In this document: positions 22,760-36,452 of the stretch, piece after piece
Layout: each line of letters begins with the position of its first letter
How positions within the stretch are numbered: position 1 is the stretch's first letter
Assembly (NCBI GenBank): GCA_020152595.1
Contig: JAIGNY010004296.1
Span: 238,501 to 302,500 of the forward strand
Reading direction: 5' to 3'
Length of the DNA: 64,000 nucleotides
Source of the DNA: Chiridota heheva
Lineage: Eukaryota > Echinodermata > Holothuroidea > Apodida > Chiridotidae
Program-made: the position numbers and the translations under genes
The notes under the pieces: model-generated
Told to the model about the DNA's origin: nothing
The model's database searches: none
What the model saw: the letters and a program-made list of their open reading frames with translations, nothing else

Positions 22760-25700
22760 ATACACTATCAGATATAAGGCTTTTATATTCTAACTTAACC
22801 ACTAATATATAAAATAATATCCATTATATTTGAAAAAGCATAGAAAACCTTTGTTTGTCTGACAAGACTGATTGTTTTCAAGAAATTAGATTGGTTTCAA
22901 GTATACTGGACTCTAAAGTAACCTTGTATGCTCACTTTGTACGAATATTGACAGCGAGAAACATGAAGAGAATTAGACAAATTCATTTATTAATAATTGC
23001 AACTGCGAAGTTTGAAGTTTTATGAACATGGACAGACCACATTGGTTACATTGCTTCAAAATTTATCAAAAACATATATTCATATTTATTTTCATCAAAA
23101 TCACTTAAAAATCCACCATTTTTGAGTTTTTTTGCTAATCATTGAACAGTAATTTGATAATTTTCTATGCATAGAATTTCATTTTAATATATTTGATACA
23201 GGACAATAGAAGAAACAGATTGGTGAGGGGAAAAAAAAACAAGTTAATATCTTATTATTACAATAAGTTACTGAATTTTAAAGGAATATTCCCATGTTTT
23301 TTCATAACCTTTTCATAAGAAAGAGACATTTTTAGAAACAATTTAGTTCAAAATTCATGGTGATATGTTATTTCTTACCACATGTGCTGGTACAGTAAAG
23401 GTTAATGGTCTTTGAATTTTGAAAATAGCATGAGTAGTTTTCAAGTTAAGGGTAATGAAAGTTTGATCATTTTTTTATTTATTGAAAAAATGTGATGCAT
23501 GAACAGGAAAATGCCCCAAAATGCTTTTACATATATTCATATTTCTTCCCTTAATTTCAGACCTTGAAAATGTTCAAAATGCCTTTTCCAGTTTGAAATT
23601 GGTAGGGTGTAATATAGATCAAATCCTCTTTATTAGAATTATCTTCGCTTTTTCCAAGAGAAATAGCAGAGGGTTAAAAAACAATAGATTTACATAAGAG
23701 AATAAAGATATGTCCTGTTCCTACATCACAAAAGTAACACAAAGATTTGCATATTTGCACAAAAATCTTCAAAAAGCGGTAAAATGACCAATTTTTAATT
23801 GATTTTGATGAATTTTTTTTGCTTTCTTCGTTTTTTAGCAGATTTCAAATCAATTTAGTTAATTATGTTGCCTCTACCTGTCAATATATCTTTCAGATTT
23901 TTCAGTGACTAAGATTCATGAAAGAAATTTAATCTACATGAAGATTTTGATGGGTCTGCCGTCAGTACATTACACATGTTCCACACGAATTAAAAAACTA
24001 ATCAAACTCTCAAAATTCAGAAACTGATTTGCTCATATTTTTTAGCTCATATTTTAATGATTTGCTCATATTTTATAGCTTATATTTTAATACTTTTTTA
24101 ACTAATATAGAATTGTTATATGCAGTTTTCACACTAAAGCTTAAAATTTGCATGCCGAAAAGTTTTTGTCTACAGCTTTCCGTACCCGACACCAGACTTT
24201 TCATATAAAAATGTCCGGTGTAATAATATCCCAACCTGACTTCCGTTATCCCGTGCTTCTTTACACTCATTTACAAAGAGCCTCTACACAGAGCACTGTA
24301 GAAGACGCCTTCGTGCTATCCAATTATCATTGTACCGTGCATTGCATGTAAACAGTTGTCATAGTGTGCGCATGTGGTCAACGTTTATGTGAGTGAGGAT
24401 GATGAGCAGGGGATTGGGTTGCATACTGCTCTGGCAAGCTGGTTGCTTGTGTGGTGTAGTGTGAAATTGGCAGTCTGGATACTTCAGGCAAATTTGATTA
24501 ATTCTCTTTATAGAGAGGAATTTCTCCATGTGGGGGATTTCTTCCCCCCTCCCTTTCTTTGTGTTATCTTTTTGGGAGAAGAATTTAAAAAAAAAAGAAG
24601 GCGAACTTGAAACGCTAAAATCATCCAACATACAAAGTTTTCTTTATCGTCATTAATTATTGCTCAGCAACTCCTTCACACTCTAATGTTACTTGCTGAA
24701 ATCTGAAAAGTAACCATCATGGGTAGAAAACAGGTTCAAAGTTAAATACATGTAGCATGCAAAAGAGAAAGAAAAGTTAAATATGTCAAACTAAAGGTAA
24801 GTACTGCTTGTGTGTCTTTTTAATAAGAATAAATTTACATTTTAAAAATAACACCAATCTGGAAAGATAAATTAGACTTGTCCTTTAGTCTTAGTTGCAG
24901 CAGAGGCATTCCCCCTCAATAGCAGAGGTACCCCCCCCCCCACCACCCCTCATTGCCTTCCTTTTGTGGTGTCTTTTTATTGTTCATCAGTAAAAAAGCT
25001 TGAATCTGATAGTTGTTATTTAGTAAAGTTCAACTTAGCTGCAATACATTGTGTTATAAGTCACATCATTCCCATCACCATTATATGGTGTACACCACAT
25101 GCACTACACACTACACAATCTAGATTAGATATCTAGCAGATAACATGATCACAAGCATTACTATTACGTGTTGTATTTCATCCCGTTCATGGCATATTTT
25201 GTAACACCAATGACAACAGCATGAATGGTCCAACATCTGGAGTTACAGGCCTTTACTAAGCCCGTTTTTTTGTTCTTTTTGCCCACTGACATCAATGTTT
25301 TCCAGTGCAGGGTGTAGAAACTATGTTTTTAATTTCTTTTTGTTCTTTTACGACATTTTAGCACATTTTATATTTAAATTTATGCCTCAAAAATCATGGC
25401 TTAAGCTCTAGCATACAATTGTTAAGTATGAAGTGGTATATCATACTATATTTCAGTTTTGTGTCATTCAGTTTTCTTTGAGGGAATTTCCCCTTACAAT
25501 TATTTGGATGGGAGGGGGGGGGGGTGGGGGGAGATTTAAATATTTTTGCAGGAATACTGCATCTTAATGTAAACACTGGTTACATCCATAGACGTTTAAA
25601 AGAATATCATACTATACATATATAATACAGTACATTAATTGAAACTTAGAAATGAATGCACAAATTACCACACAAGTTGAAAGTAATGATGCGTCACCAT

Positions 25701-27122
25701 TCAGTTAACACTGGCACATGTGATTATGAGAAATAATCAATAAGACAACTGAAAGTATTGATTATGTGATGGAAATTTGTTAAATTCAACATGTGTTTCC
25801 TCATGTCTGAAAATTTCAAAGTTATTGTTGTTGAATCTGAGTACTTAATTGACCAAATAATTTTATTATTCAATTACAATTATGACATTTAGCCAGAAAA
25901 CCAAAGGTTTCAAGGTTCTGAAGCACAATATGAATTTTAAGTTTTAATTACTCATATAATTTTTGGTAAAACCTGTTATTTAAAACATGCAGACTAATAT
26001 TTATGCTTATGATGCAGTGTAAAGCATATTGCAGTGTTCAAGCTAAAGTTCAAAAAATTTGGAAGGGAGGGGGTGGGGAGATTTCCCTCCATGTGTAATT
26101 TTTTAGGGGGTGATTTAGAAAAAAAGGGAGGGGGGACTTGTAAGACAATCACTAAAATCGATAATTCAACTTATGCAGTTTCAATGTTCATCACTACAGC
26201 AGAAGATCAGATGATGTACAAGACATTATATTTCGGGCTAAATCAGAATCCATGCATTTTCAGTCCTGATAAAGTTCCCAAAATAAAGATGATCTAGCCT
26301 GTGCATGGTATTTGAGGCTTATGTCCATCACTAAAGCAGAAGATTAGATAACGTACAAGACATTATATTTAGGGTTAAAACGGGATCCAAGCATTTTCAG
26401 TCTCGGTAAAGTTCCCCGAAAAAAGATTTTTCCTGGCCCATTTCGTGATGATCTTTGAAAAGGTAAGGTTCGTCAATCGTTTTTCTGATCTGTCAAAGTA
26501 ACTTTTCCTCATAGCAGACAATTTTTTATTAGGCTGAATGTGCTTTTATGAAGTGAACTATTAGTGTCGTTAAATTTAAGCCAACTTCAAGTACTTTTAG
26601 TTGATCAAAATGCTCAGGAAAAATGCCAGTCCAAATTCTCACTTCTTAGACCTAATTTCCTTCCTAATGTGATTTTTCTGTAACACTAGGTTGTTATTAT
26701 GGTAATGCATTGGCATTGAGACATAGGCTAGGACAGAATTATGCAAACTAAAATGAATTTGGTTGTACGATTATTGACAGAGCTTACGGATATAAACAAA
26801 TAATATTCTTGTTACTGTTATCCACAATTTTGGATTTGCTGGTACTACTGTATGTTTAGGCCTACCAAAGAACGATCTGTTTATGTACCAAATATTTAGG
26901 TCCTAGGCCTAACGATAGTGGCACTGGCTGTAGGCATAGGCCTACTAGGTGTTAGTACTAAGGCCTACTAGGGCCTATTACTGTAGTATGACCCAAATTT
27001 GTTACCCACCTTAACAAAGTCGGACAAAATTGTTTTGTAAAAAAGTCCATTTTCATGATTAATGAGTACAGAGTAGGCATATGAAGGTGCATGAGAGAGA
27101 CATAAGCCTCGAATACCATGCA
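22760..27122. other. non-coding DNA with old dispersed repeats
   Basis: No gene recognised. At 23,600-23,900 there is a diverged repeat also seen at 35,420-35,710 (shared AAAANNGNTAAAANGNCCAAT and TTGATGAATNTTTTTTGCT). Another G-rich family occurs at 24,480-24,625, 25,460-25,550 and 26,034-26,160 (GAGGGGGTGGGGAGATTTCC and relatives). A consensus-like plus-strand donor, AAAG|GTAAGTACT, at about 24,794 has no open frame in front of it. Confidence 0.45.
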
Positions 27123-27390
27123 CTGGCTAGGCCTATAAGCCTATTCCATTGATTGCCTTACTCAGTCAGACCAATAACTGAATAGTTCTGCTTAGAAGCT
27201 GGGCTAGACCAGTATTATTAAGAATCACCCCACAAAATAATTTCCGACATAGGGCCCTGGCTAGGCCTATAAGCCTATTCCATTGATTGCCTTACTCAGT
27301 CAGACCAATAACTGAATAGTTCTGCTTAGAAGCTGGGCTAGACCAGTATTATTAAGAATCACCCCACAAAATAATTTCCGACATAGGGCC
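27123..27390. repeat. exact 134-bp tandem duplication
   Basis: Bases 27,123-27,256 and 27,257-27,390 appear identical by eye. Both begin CTGGCTAGGCCTATAAGC and end TTCCGACATAGGGCC. Identity implies a very recent duplication or an assembly duplication. Confidence 0.95.
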
Positions 27391-29169
27391 TACCAGCAGT
27401 TGACCATATCAATTATAACATAACAGAACTTCAGAAGACAAAAACTGATCCAAGTGAATGCTGGAAATGGCAGTACCATAAATATAATAGATAAAGCATA
27501 CACTCACAGCCCGCATCATCCCCATGTTAGATTGCCCTTAGTATTGATATTCTTATTTAAATCTACCTTATGATTGATATTCTTAGTGTTTTAAAATGTA
27601 AGCATACAACATTGATAATAATTTGCTAAGTTCTAATATTACTCATTCTTTTTGAGCAACTGCAGATTCTAACACAATTTAGGAAGCATCCCCCTTTAGT
27701 TTGCGATTCCCGAAGTGTTGGAAATTTGGTAATATTCACTGTCTTCTCTAGAACAGTATGTCCTAACTAAAATAACAGTTTAATATACTGTAGTCATACT
27801 AAGTTTGTTGGAGTAGTCATGGTCATACTCAGATAATTTCAGACTAACTAAGAAATATTTGAAAATTATGATGTTATCTTTGACATCAAGAATCTAAATA
27901 TGCAACACAAATCTCTGTTTCAATATTGACAAGAAGTTATACTTGTGCAAATATTGGCCATTTGTTGACAAAATTTAGCCCAAAATTGCTTAATTTGCTT
28001 ATTTTTGCCAAATATTTCCTAATTTGGCTTTCATTACTCAAAAAATAAATATCTTAGTTTCTACTCCAAACAATTACCTTTTACAACACCTTGATATAGA
28101 AAGTTTATAAACTGTTAACTAGTTAAAATTACAACACAATGTTTTTTGTTTGTTCCAAAAACAATTTTATCAAAAATCTGGCTTGTTGAAAAGTTAAGCA
28201 CATAGGTCTGCAGGTAGAGCTGTTTTTCTGAGCTGATTTGAAGCATACTCTTTATCATTATCTACATTAGCTAGACCAGTATAGAGTATTAATGCAGAAA
28301 TAACTCTGTTTTTTTTCTGAGTGAGGAACAAGCTACAGTACTATACACTATTGTAATGTTCTTGTTCTCAGTCTTGTTCTCACTTCAGAACTGATATCAT
28401 CTGAAACATTCTATGCCTGTTGTTCTACATTGCAGATTTGTGATTATTTCATGCTTTCACAGGCCCCACAAACCAATCTTAAGGTACATGTAGATCTGAA
28501 AAACTTTTTTTTTCTTCAGCAATACTGAGATAGACAACAAATTTTGTTAACTCTGTTAATTCTCAGTTTGACCCCTTAGATACATTATATATATAAAGCA
28601 GTGCACTGTTGACAGGACTTTACAGTAACATTATGTACTGTCTTCAAAAATCTTGTCGTTATAGTTCATTTATTCTGTGATATTGTTTTTGTAGATTAAA
28701 AAGAGTATAAATTGAATGTAGTTCAGTTCCATATGGAGTGTTACTCTCTTTTATATTCTGCTATTATATTGCAGCCATTTTTCTCACCTTCATACATTCA
28801 TTCTTAAAAAAGCTAAGAACTGATTTACACAAAATGCGTTCATGCATGTTGCTTCAAGGCCCCTATACTGTATATCTAGAAATAACAAATCGTATTCATT
28901 TCAGAACAGTGTATATTAGGGGAAACAGATTTAAGATTTTGAATATAAATCACTGATTTTTGCAGCCCAGAATGTAAGGGTCAATATTTACATTGTTAAA
29001 ATGCTGTCTTGTCTACTTGAAATTACTCTTTGTGCTACTTGCACAAATATTTGAATTCTGCTTCTGCTCAAACACTGAAAGAACTAAAAACTTCAACAAA
29101 AAACACATTTGGTCAAAACAAAATTGTATAGCAAAACCGAAATGATTTGTATAGCAAAACCATCACAAG
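27391..29169. other. unassigned DNA
   Basis: AT-rich sequence with no supported gene, RNA or mobile element. Confidence 0.45.
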
Positions 29170-30670
29170 TTTTTTTTTTTTTTTTTTACCTCACATGTCA
29201 TATTTGTATTCATAACTTACAGTATCATTTGATGTAAAATGTTTTCAAGTATCCCTCAGTTGTTTGAGAGGAAAGTACTGCAGCATCACATTGTCTTGAT
29301 ATTCTAGGAGCACCAACTTTCCTTCTCCCTTCTGGTTTCCACATCATAGCTGTCACAGTGCTTAATGCTCATCACATAACCAATCCACCTCCACCTTCTT
29401 CTTTTTACATCAGTGCTGATTTTGTCATGTTTAGTGATTCTCAGTAATTCATCGTTAGATATTACATATGGCCATATGATCTTCAAAATTCTCCTGTAGC
29501 ATTTGAACATAAATGTATCCAGCTTTTTATTATCTGCTACATTAACTCTCCATGTCTCGCAATCATTTGAGAGTACAGTCTTATTAAACAAGAGAGTTAA
29601 ACAGTCGTATTTTTGTATATATTGAGAATGTGCTTGAGTTTCATATCTTATTTAATTTCATAAATGCTACTCTTGCTTTAGAGATTCTGTTTTGGATATC
29701 TTCCTCGTCACCACCGTGTAAGCTTATTGTTGCACCAAGGTATCTAAACTTGTTTACTTCATTTAGTCGTTGGTTATCAATATAACTTTGTTTAAACATT
29801 TGCTGTTAACTTTCATGAGCTCTGTCTTATCCTTATTAATTCTTATTCCAGTTTGTGCAGCATTCTGATTGAGCCTGGTCACTTTAATTTGCATGTGTTG
29901 ATATGTAGATGAAAGTAGAGCAATATCATCAGCAAAATCTAAGACCTCAAGGGTTGACATGAACTTTTATTTAATTCCATTCCTGTTATCATCAGTCGTT
30001 TTTCTCATTACCCAGTCTACCACCATTAGAAAAAAGAACCCTGACATTACATCACCTTGCTTTACACCACTATTGACTTGAAACCATTCAGATTCCACAC
30101 CACCATCTAAAACGGCACATTCACTGTCTTCAAATAACGCTTTTATCAAACATTTTATCTTTTGTGAAATACTATAGGCTGCCATTATTTTCCAGAGGCT
30201 TTCTCTGTGCACCGAGTCAAACGCCTTCTGAAAGTCAACAAAGATTTGGTTGACTGCCATTCAGCCACCTGTTCTAGAATGTTGCACAGGATGAAAATTT
30301 GCTTGGTGGTACTCCTTCCTCTTCTAAATCCAGCCTGTTCATCTCTTATCTTACTGTTAATATTGTTTCTAATTCTGTCGAATAAAACTCTTCCAAATAC
30401 TTTGCTTGGTATAGATATTAAGGTTATTCAGCTCCAATTATCGCATACAGTAGTATTGCCTTTTTTAGGTATTTTTGTTATCAGTCCTTGCTTCCATGAT
30501 TTTGGTATAACTTCCTTTTCCCATACAATTCTGTACAGCTCTTCAAGCCATGATACTGATGTGCATATATCAGCTTTTAACAACTCTGGCAGTTATATTA
30601 TCCTTGCTTGCAGCTTTGTTATTCTTTAGCTTCATCAATGCCTCATTTATTTCAATTGTAATATAACCGG
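29170..30670 (-). pseudogene. 5'-truncated non-LTR retrotransposon, reverse transcriptase remnant
   Basis: On the minus strand, broken frames show consecutive parts of a LINE reverse transcriptase. The start, EINEALMKLKNNKAASKDNI, lies near 30,650. It is followed by an FRRGRSTTKQIF segment, motif A (FVDFQKAFDSV, near 30,220), motif B (SGVKQGDVMSG), motif C (FADDIALLS, near 29,930) and a C-terminal region (CETWRVNVADNKKLDTFMFK, then RRRWRWIGYV). The element ends in a poly(A) tail at 29,170-29,187 (T run on the plus strand). The endonuclease domain is missing, and a frameshift falls just before motif A along with several stops. The C-terminal region suggests an RTE-like element, but I cannot assign the clade firmly. 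Confidence 0.88.
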
Positions 30671-32244
30671 TGCTGATTTATATACTTATATATACAAAGT
30701 GTTCAATGCATTGCTTATTTGTGATGAAGTTGAAACAAGACTTACATTTGAACCAAAAGAAATAAATAAATTGTTATCAAATAAAGTTTTTTTTTTTTTA
30801 ACTTTTCGTAAGCGTTATGTGAATATTATATTATATGTTTGTATTTGTGTACCATTTATCCCCTAATTATTTATCTATAAAATCATCTGCCTCAAACAAG
30901 GATAGAAATACCAGTTTTGTATGTATTTTGTCTTTTAGGTTACTGTAGATCTGATGGAGCCACTTTTTTAATTGAAATAGCAGACAGGCTTATTGTAACT
31001 GACCTGCAAGGTACACATAAATGTCCTGCATTAACAAAGTAATGTGTTGTGTAACACTTTGTGTAACACTAAACCAATCCAATACATTATTCATTTATTT
31101 TTTGTCAGAAACAAGAATGGAAAGTATAAAAGTAATATCGAAAAGACTTTCTATGCAATCAGACAGCCCAGAGAAAAGTTACGCCTAATTTTGAAATGCT
31201 TATTCTTGAAATGATTTAACAGATAATGGGGAAAAGAGTAATGCACCATCTGTTGTAAAATTTAATTGGATTTGAACAAACAAAAAGTGCTACAATGATT
31301 TCATTGAAAAGTGTGAGGCAGATTTTCCAGGGGGGAAGGAAAACCACATTGTGTTCAAAGTTACCTTTTATTCAAATATTGATGTATGTCTTAGATGTTA
31401 CAGAGGTACATTTTCCATTAAAAATGAAAAATTGTTATCATGATCTTAGTTTAGATATGCTCATTGGGTTGGGGACTCTCTAGTGCTGTGGTGGTGCCAC
31501 ATTTGTTATTTATTGGGTTATACCACTCATGTGAAGCCTGTGATAAGACCCTGTATTAAGCATTCAGCCTTTCCTGAAAACGGTTCATTCACACACAAGA
31601 GGGGATGGAATTTGGTGAGTGGAAAATTTACAGTGACTTAAAATAACTCGATTTTCTGTTAGAAACTTGGAAGCACCTTGGATCATTCAAATTATCTTCA
31701 AGCACATCCATATGAAAACAGAATCACAACATTGACAGACTGACAGTTAGAGACAAGGAAACACAGCACAGCCCTCTGACTACATTACTTGTGTGCCTTA
31801 TAGTCATTGATTCCCTCTCATTTTACTCCTCTCAGGCCTTTCCCATAATTGTTTGCGATAGGTTGCCCCAGCCCTCATAATAGCGCTCTTATATTATAGG
31901 TTATCCGAGCTCCCGTGGTGTGGACTGCTCCTCAGCAGTGTTATGTATACCCCTTATGTGCAACTATTCACAACATGCTATTGGTTAAGAGTTGTATTCT
32001 CCAATGGATTGCTTAGTGACAGTGCCCTTCATGTCCCACCCTATTCACTCCCAACTGACACTTTGCTCCATATTGCACAGAAGAAGAACCACTTGAATTC
32101 ATGACAAACAAACAGACTTATTTAAAGCTGAAATGTTAATTCAACCAAGTCTGGAGTTCCATGTTACACAGGTGAGTTATAAAAGTTTCACAGGTAAACA
32201 TTCCTACCAGGTATGTAAAAACATGGTTGTTAAGGAGCCGAGGC
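30671..32244. other. unassigned DNA
   Basis: No coding region recognised. A T run at about 30,787-30,800 could be the tail of another decayed retroelement. Plus-strand donor-like motifs near 32,170 (CACAG|GTGAGT) lack an associated open frame. Confidence 0.4.
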
Positions 32245-33360
32245 GTCACTCCATTCCACCATATGTCCCACATGGCATTCCACCATGTCCCACATGGCAT
32301 CCCATGCTATGACCCACATGGATCCCATTCTACATGTATGTCTCACATTAATCCAAATATATATACCACATGACATCCCTCCCTATGTCCAACATGGCAT
32401 ATCTCCCTGTGTCCTGCATCAGTGGCTTCCCACCTGATGTCCCACATGACATCCCACCATGTTCCACATGGTATCCCTCCCAATGTCCCAATGACATCCT
32501 ACTTTGTCCCACATGGCATCACATCCCATGTCCTCATGACCTCCTACCCTATGTTCCACATAGCCTCCTACCCTATGTCACACATGGCATCCTACCTTAT
32601 GTCACACATGGCATCCCAACCTATGTCACACTCTGTGTTACTCGTGGCATCCCACCATGTCCCACATGGCATTCTACTCTGTTCCACATGGCATCCCACC
32701 CCATGTTCCACCCCACCCCATGTCCCACATGGCATCCCACCCCATGTTCCACATGGCATCCCACCCCATGTCCCACATGGCATCCCATCCCATGTCCCAC
32801 ATGGCATCCCACTCCATGTCCCACATGACAACCCAAAGGTTCCATAAGGAGTCTCATCCTAGTTATCAATCCCCAATTGAGCATACTATGTATAAAAGTG
32901 TCAGTTTAAATAACTTATATGCAAATGACTTGTTGAAATGGGGTGGGACCCCATGTCCCAATGACATCCCATGTCCCACATGACATTCCATCCCATGGCA
33001 TTCCACCCCATGTCCTGCATGGCATTCCACCATATTTCCTACATGGCATTCCACCCTGTTCCACATGGCACCCCACCCCATGTCCCACATGGCATCCCAC
33101 CCTATGTCCCACATGACGTCCCATAGGCTCCATAAGAAATCTCATCCTAGCTATCACAGTTCCTGATTGAGCATACTATGTATAAAAGTGTCAGTTCATA
33201 TAATAACTTATATGGAAATGAGTTGTTGATTAAGGAAAAAAAAGTGCGAGTCAAATAATTATGCCTGATATAGCCCTTGGTGTGTACCACATGGTATATA
33301 TTATATCATGTGTCCCTCATGGCCCCCATCTTTGTCCCACATGGCATCCCTCCCCATGTT
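32245..33360. repeat. second CATGTCCCACATGGCATCCC minisatellite array
   Basis: Degenerate 20-27-bp units of the same minisatellite as at 18.7-19.7 kb. The stretch 32,384-32,660 aligns unit by unit with 19,250-19,570, including the odd spacer CTCTGTGTTACTCGTGGCAT. Two spacers of about 105 bp (32,830-32,940 and 33,120-33,235, with TTGAGCATACTATGTATAAA) are copies of each other. A third diverged copy lies at 33,365-33,450. The frames of up to 152 codons are repeat artefacts. Confidence 0.93.
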
Positions 33361-35720
33361 TATATGCAATCACATCCTGTCACACTCCCTGACAAAGCAT
33401 ACTAAATAAAAAAAGTCTGGTCAGTTCATATACTGTAGCAACTTTATGCAAATGGCCACAATAATAAAGGTGGAGTGTAATAATCATGCCTGATACAACT
33501 GTTGGTGCCCAAATATTTTGAAGAATTTTAAATCTCAAGTGCTACAAGAGAGACGCTTGAGGATCTCTGAAGAATATTGGAAAATTAAATCATTTTACAG
33601 TAATCTTTTAAGAATATATCAAATATTTTGTAGACTTTTTAAGGAAACTAGTCTTTTATCTTGTCTTGAGTGTCTCTAAAAAACTTTAACATTTTGTAAG
33701 GAAATTCTAACCTTCCATAAAGATATCTGAAGAAGCTTTTAACTTTTTCTGAGGAAGTCAGAAGATACTTTAACATTTCCTAAAGGAATTCTCAAAAAAC
33801 TTTAACATTTCTGAGGAAATCTCAGGAAAAAACTGTGGATGGCCAGACGTAATCGCCATTACATAGGTTCACATTATGCTTCGCATGCAAACCAAAAAAT
33901 GACCAAATTTGTAATAAATGTTACCTCATATTATTAAATTGGGTAAATTGGGTCAAAATACTTATACGGCCTACTTATCTATCTAAACTTGACAGTTATA
34001 AAAATTGGGAGGTATCTAGCTTTTCAAACACTAAAGCTGATATGACGGGTACACATCTCAAAATTAGGTATGAAATTACTCTTATAAATCACTAAATAAA
34101 CTCTTTCTTTTGATATTAGGATGTACAATCGAATCTAAGAGTATTTTGTAAACCTCGAGTGTTTATTTCACCTCCAGTAGCATCAGTTGTTCTTGAGAGG
34201 CAGGAGCGCTGTAGACCGTCTATTGGTGATATACATCCATTTTACGGACATACACTCAATGCACATGCATTATAATCATGGTCTCCAATTCAAGCTGACA
34301 GCGGGTCTAATCGAATTGTGACAGAACTTTTCTGAGGCTCTTGGTTTGTGATTTGTCCTAAGATGAATTTGAAATTGTTTTTTTCATAGTTTAAACAACA
34401 TTTGGTTTTACTTCACTAATTAGTGACTTGTTTTTTCATGATTTTCATCCTTTTTTGTATCGGTCTGTTGTCAATTTTATCATGGTTTTTATCTTTAATA
34501 GGGTGTTGTGCAAAAAGTAGTGCTCACATTGTGACATAAAACGATGTCGTTAATTCTTAAAAGTTTATCATGTATCCATACGATAATTATGTGTTCTTCG
34601 GTTTTAGAGCAAATTGCTCTGATCTAGAACAGAGATTAAATGGAAATTCATCACTCAAATTCAAATTGATTATTACGTGATTTTGATTAAAGTTTTCGGG
34701 TCAATTGAGGTCATGTATCCGACTGATAGGGGCAGACAAAATTTGAACAGAATTGGATGCATTGATGTCTTTGAGAGTTTCTCTAGGTTTTTCAAGCAAA
34801 AGCTAGGTCTGGAAGTATGGCAAGTAATTCATTGAAGAAAACAATTGTGACATAACTCATGGGACATGCACTTTTCAAAAACTTATTTTGCTATGTCAAA
34901 TAGGCCCACAGCAGTGATCCTGTTATCAATTGAAAGAGCTTTAATAGTTTTTTAAATAAATTAACATTTTTAATGAGGATTATATTGAGAATTTTTGAGT
35001 AAAACTCGTTTGAAAATAGATAAAAAGAAAAATTCATTCATATTTTTTCCTGCATTGTAGCTTAAAAACCATGGGACATGTCAAAAAAGTAGTAACACTG
35101 AATCTAGGGTATTTATAATATACCGCCTGAAGAAAGTTTGAGGAAAACTAATTCAAATAGTGAAAAAATGTAATAGACTTTCTTTTAAATATATAAAGAC
35201 TTTGAGGAATCTGAGGCTGTGACATCACAACTAGTCTGTTTTAGTCGTTTCTACAGAAATAATACCAAACTCTAAACTTGAACATCTCCTTAATGGAATA
35301 AGATTTTGCAATGTTTTCTTCACCATTTTGTTTCTTTTTTAGGTCCTCTTTTATATAAGATGGACATGCTTGACCACTGAACTAATCCTTTAAAATTCTG
35401 TCGTAACTTTCACTCACTAAAAATCATTAGACTTCTATCTCCTGCTAAATTTTGATAGAGTGTATGATGGAAATTCAAAATATCTTGGCCATATTCAAGT
35501 TCTCCCGCTCAAAGGATGGTGGTTAAGAATTGAAAAACAATAGGTTAACATAAAGATATTCAGAGGTTTTCTTGTTGTGATGTCACAAAATTACAATAAA
35601 ATTGGCCAAATTTATTATAAGAAAGCTCTAAAATTCAAAATGCTGTAAAACGGTCAATCTTTAACCAATTTTGATGAATGTTTTGCTATTTTCATGGTTT
35701 ATAGCATATTTTCTTGCAGG
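33361..35720. other. unassigned DNA with old repeat at the right end
   Basis: No gene recognised. The part from about 35,420 to 35,710 is a diverged copy of the repeat at 23,600-23,900. Confidence 0.45.
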
Positions 35721-35826
35721 TAACCATTACTCTAACACGCGGCGATATTACCGCCATTTTGGATGCCCAATCTTTGACACCGCCTCCCCACATATTTTCA
35801 AAAAAGTGCTGGTAGAGTAAGGGTTA
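35721..35826. mobile_element. 106-bp inverted-repeat element (MITE-like), copy A
   Basis: Begins TAACCATTACTCTAACA and ends in the inverted form TGCTGGTAGAGTAAGGGTTA, giving inverted repeats of about 17 bp. The interior has GCGGCGATATTACCGCC and CCCAATCTTTGAC. It carries no coding capacity. A second copy lies 137 bp further on. I cannot read a clear target-site duplication. Confidence 0.65.
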
Positions 35827-35963
35827 TCAACCAGCCACAAGTGTGCCAACTTAAAAATATATCCAGCATGATCCCAGTGGGCGGCCCAGCGGGTCACTGA
35901 AGCAGAACGAGTCTGACTCTGCTGCTTGGAAAACAGAGGACCCTTCAATAATCAGCCTGTGCT

Positions 35964-36070
35964 TAACCCTTACTCTACCACGCGGCGATATTATCGCCGT
36001 TTTGGGTGCCCAATCTTTGACCCCGCCTCCCAAGCGCATTTTTAACAAAATGCTGGTGGAGTAAAGGCTA
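35964..36070. mobile_element. 107-bp inverted-repeat element (MITE-like), copy B
   Basis: Begins TAACCCTTACTCTACCA and ends GGTGGAGTAAAGGCTA. The interior is near-identical to copy A, with the palindrome GGCGATATTATCGCC. Its right end abuts or overlaps the start of the next inverted-repeat element. Confidence 0.65.
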
Positions 36071-36452
36071 TAACACACCGAACGCGACGCGGCGAGCGAT
36101 TGTTTAAATAATCTACAAGAAACAAATATTATAAGATGCTTTAATTTTCTGTTTACACACAATGAAGTTTACAATTAAGGCTTTTTGATGATACTGGAAA
36201 ATTTCTTAGAAATGCTTTTTTGTTCAAACTGTGGAAAAATTTGCTTCAGTGGGGCGCGATTTTCTGTCGCGACGCGAATTTTGCTTTAATGCATAGAAAG
36301 GTCCTTTCAATCAATTTTCATTTATCATCTGAATAGCCATGTGATGACAATGCTTGTCTGAAAACAAGAGGTCAAAATGTTCATTTTCCTTTGTTTTATT
36401 AAATTTTGTATAAAAAATCGCTCGCCGCGTCGCGTTCGTGTGTAACGGCCTT
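36064..36452. mobile_element. ~389-bp MITE with GC-rich terminal inverted repeats
   Basis: The left end reads ACACACCGAACGCGACGCGG followed by CGAGCGAT. The right end is its inverse (ATCGCTCGCCGCGTCGCGTT, then CGTGTGTAACGGCCTT), so inverted repeats are about 35-40 bp. The interior is AT-rich with no coding frame. No target-site duplication is obvious, so I do not name a superfamily. Confidence 0.75.

Noticed and set aside
24720-24800. Plus-strand exon ending at AAAG|GTAAGTACT
   Set aside because: The preceding frames are closed by stops; an isolated donor consensus is expected by chance in a window this size.
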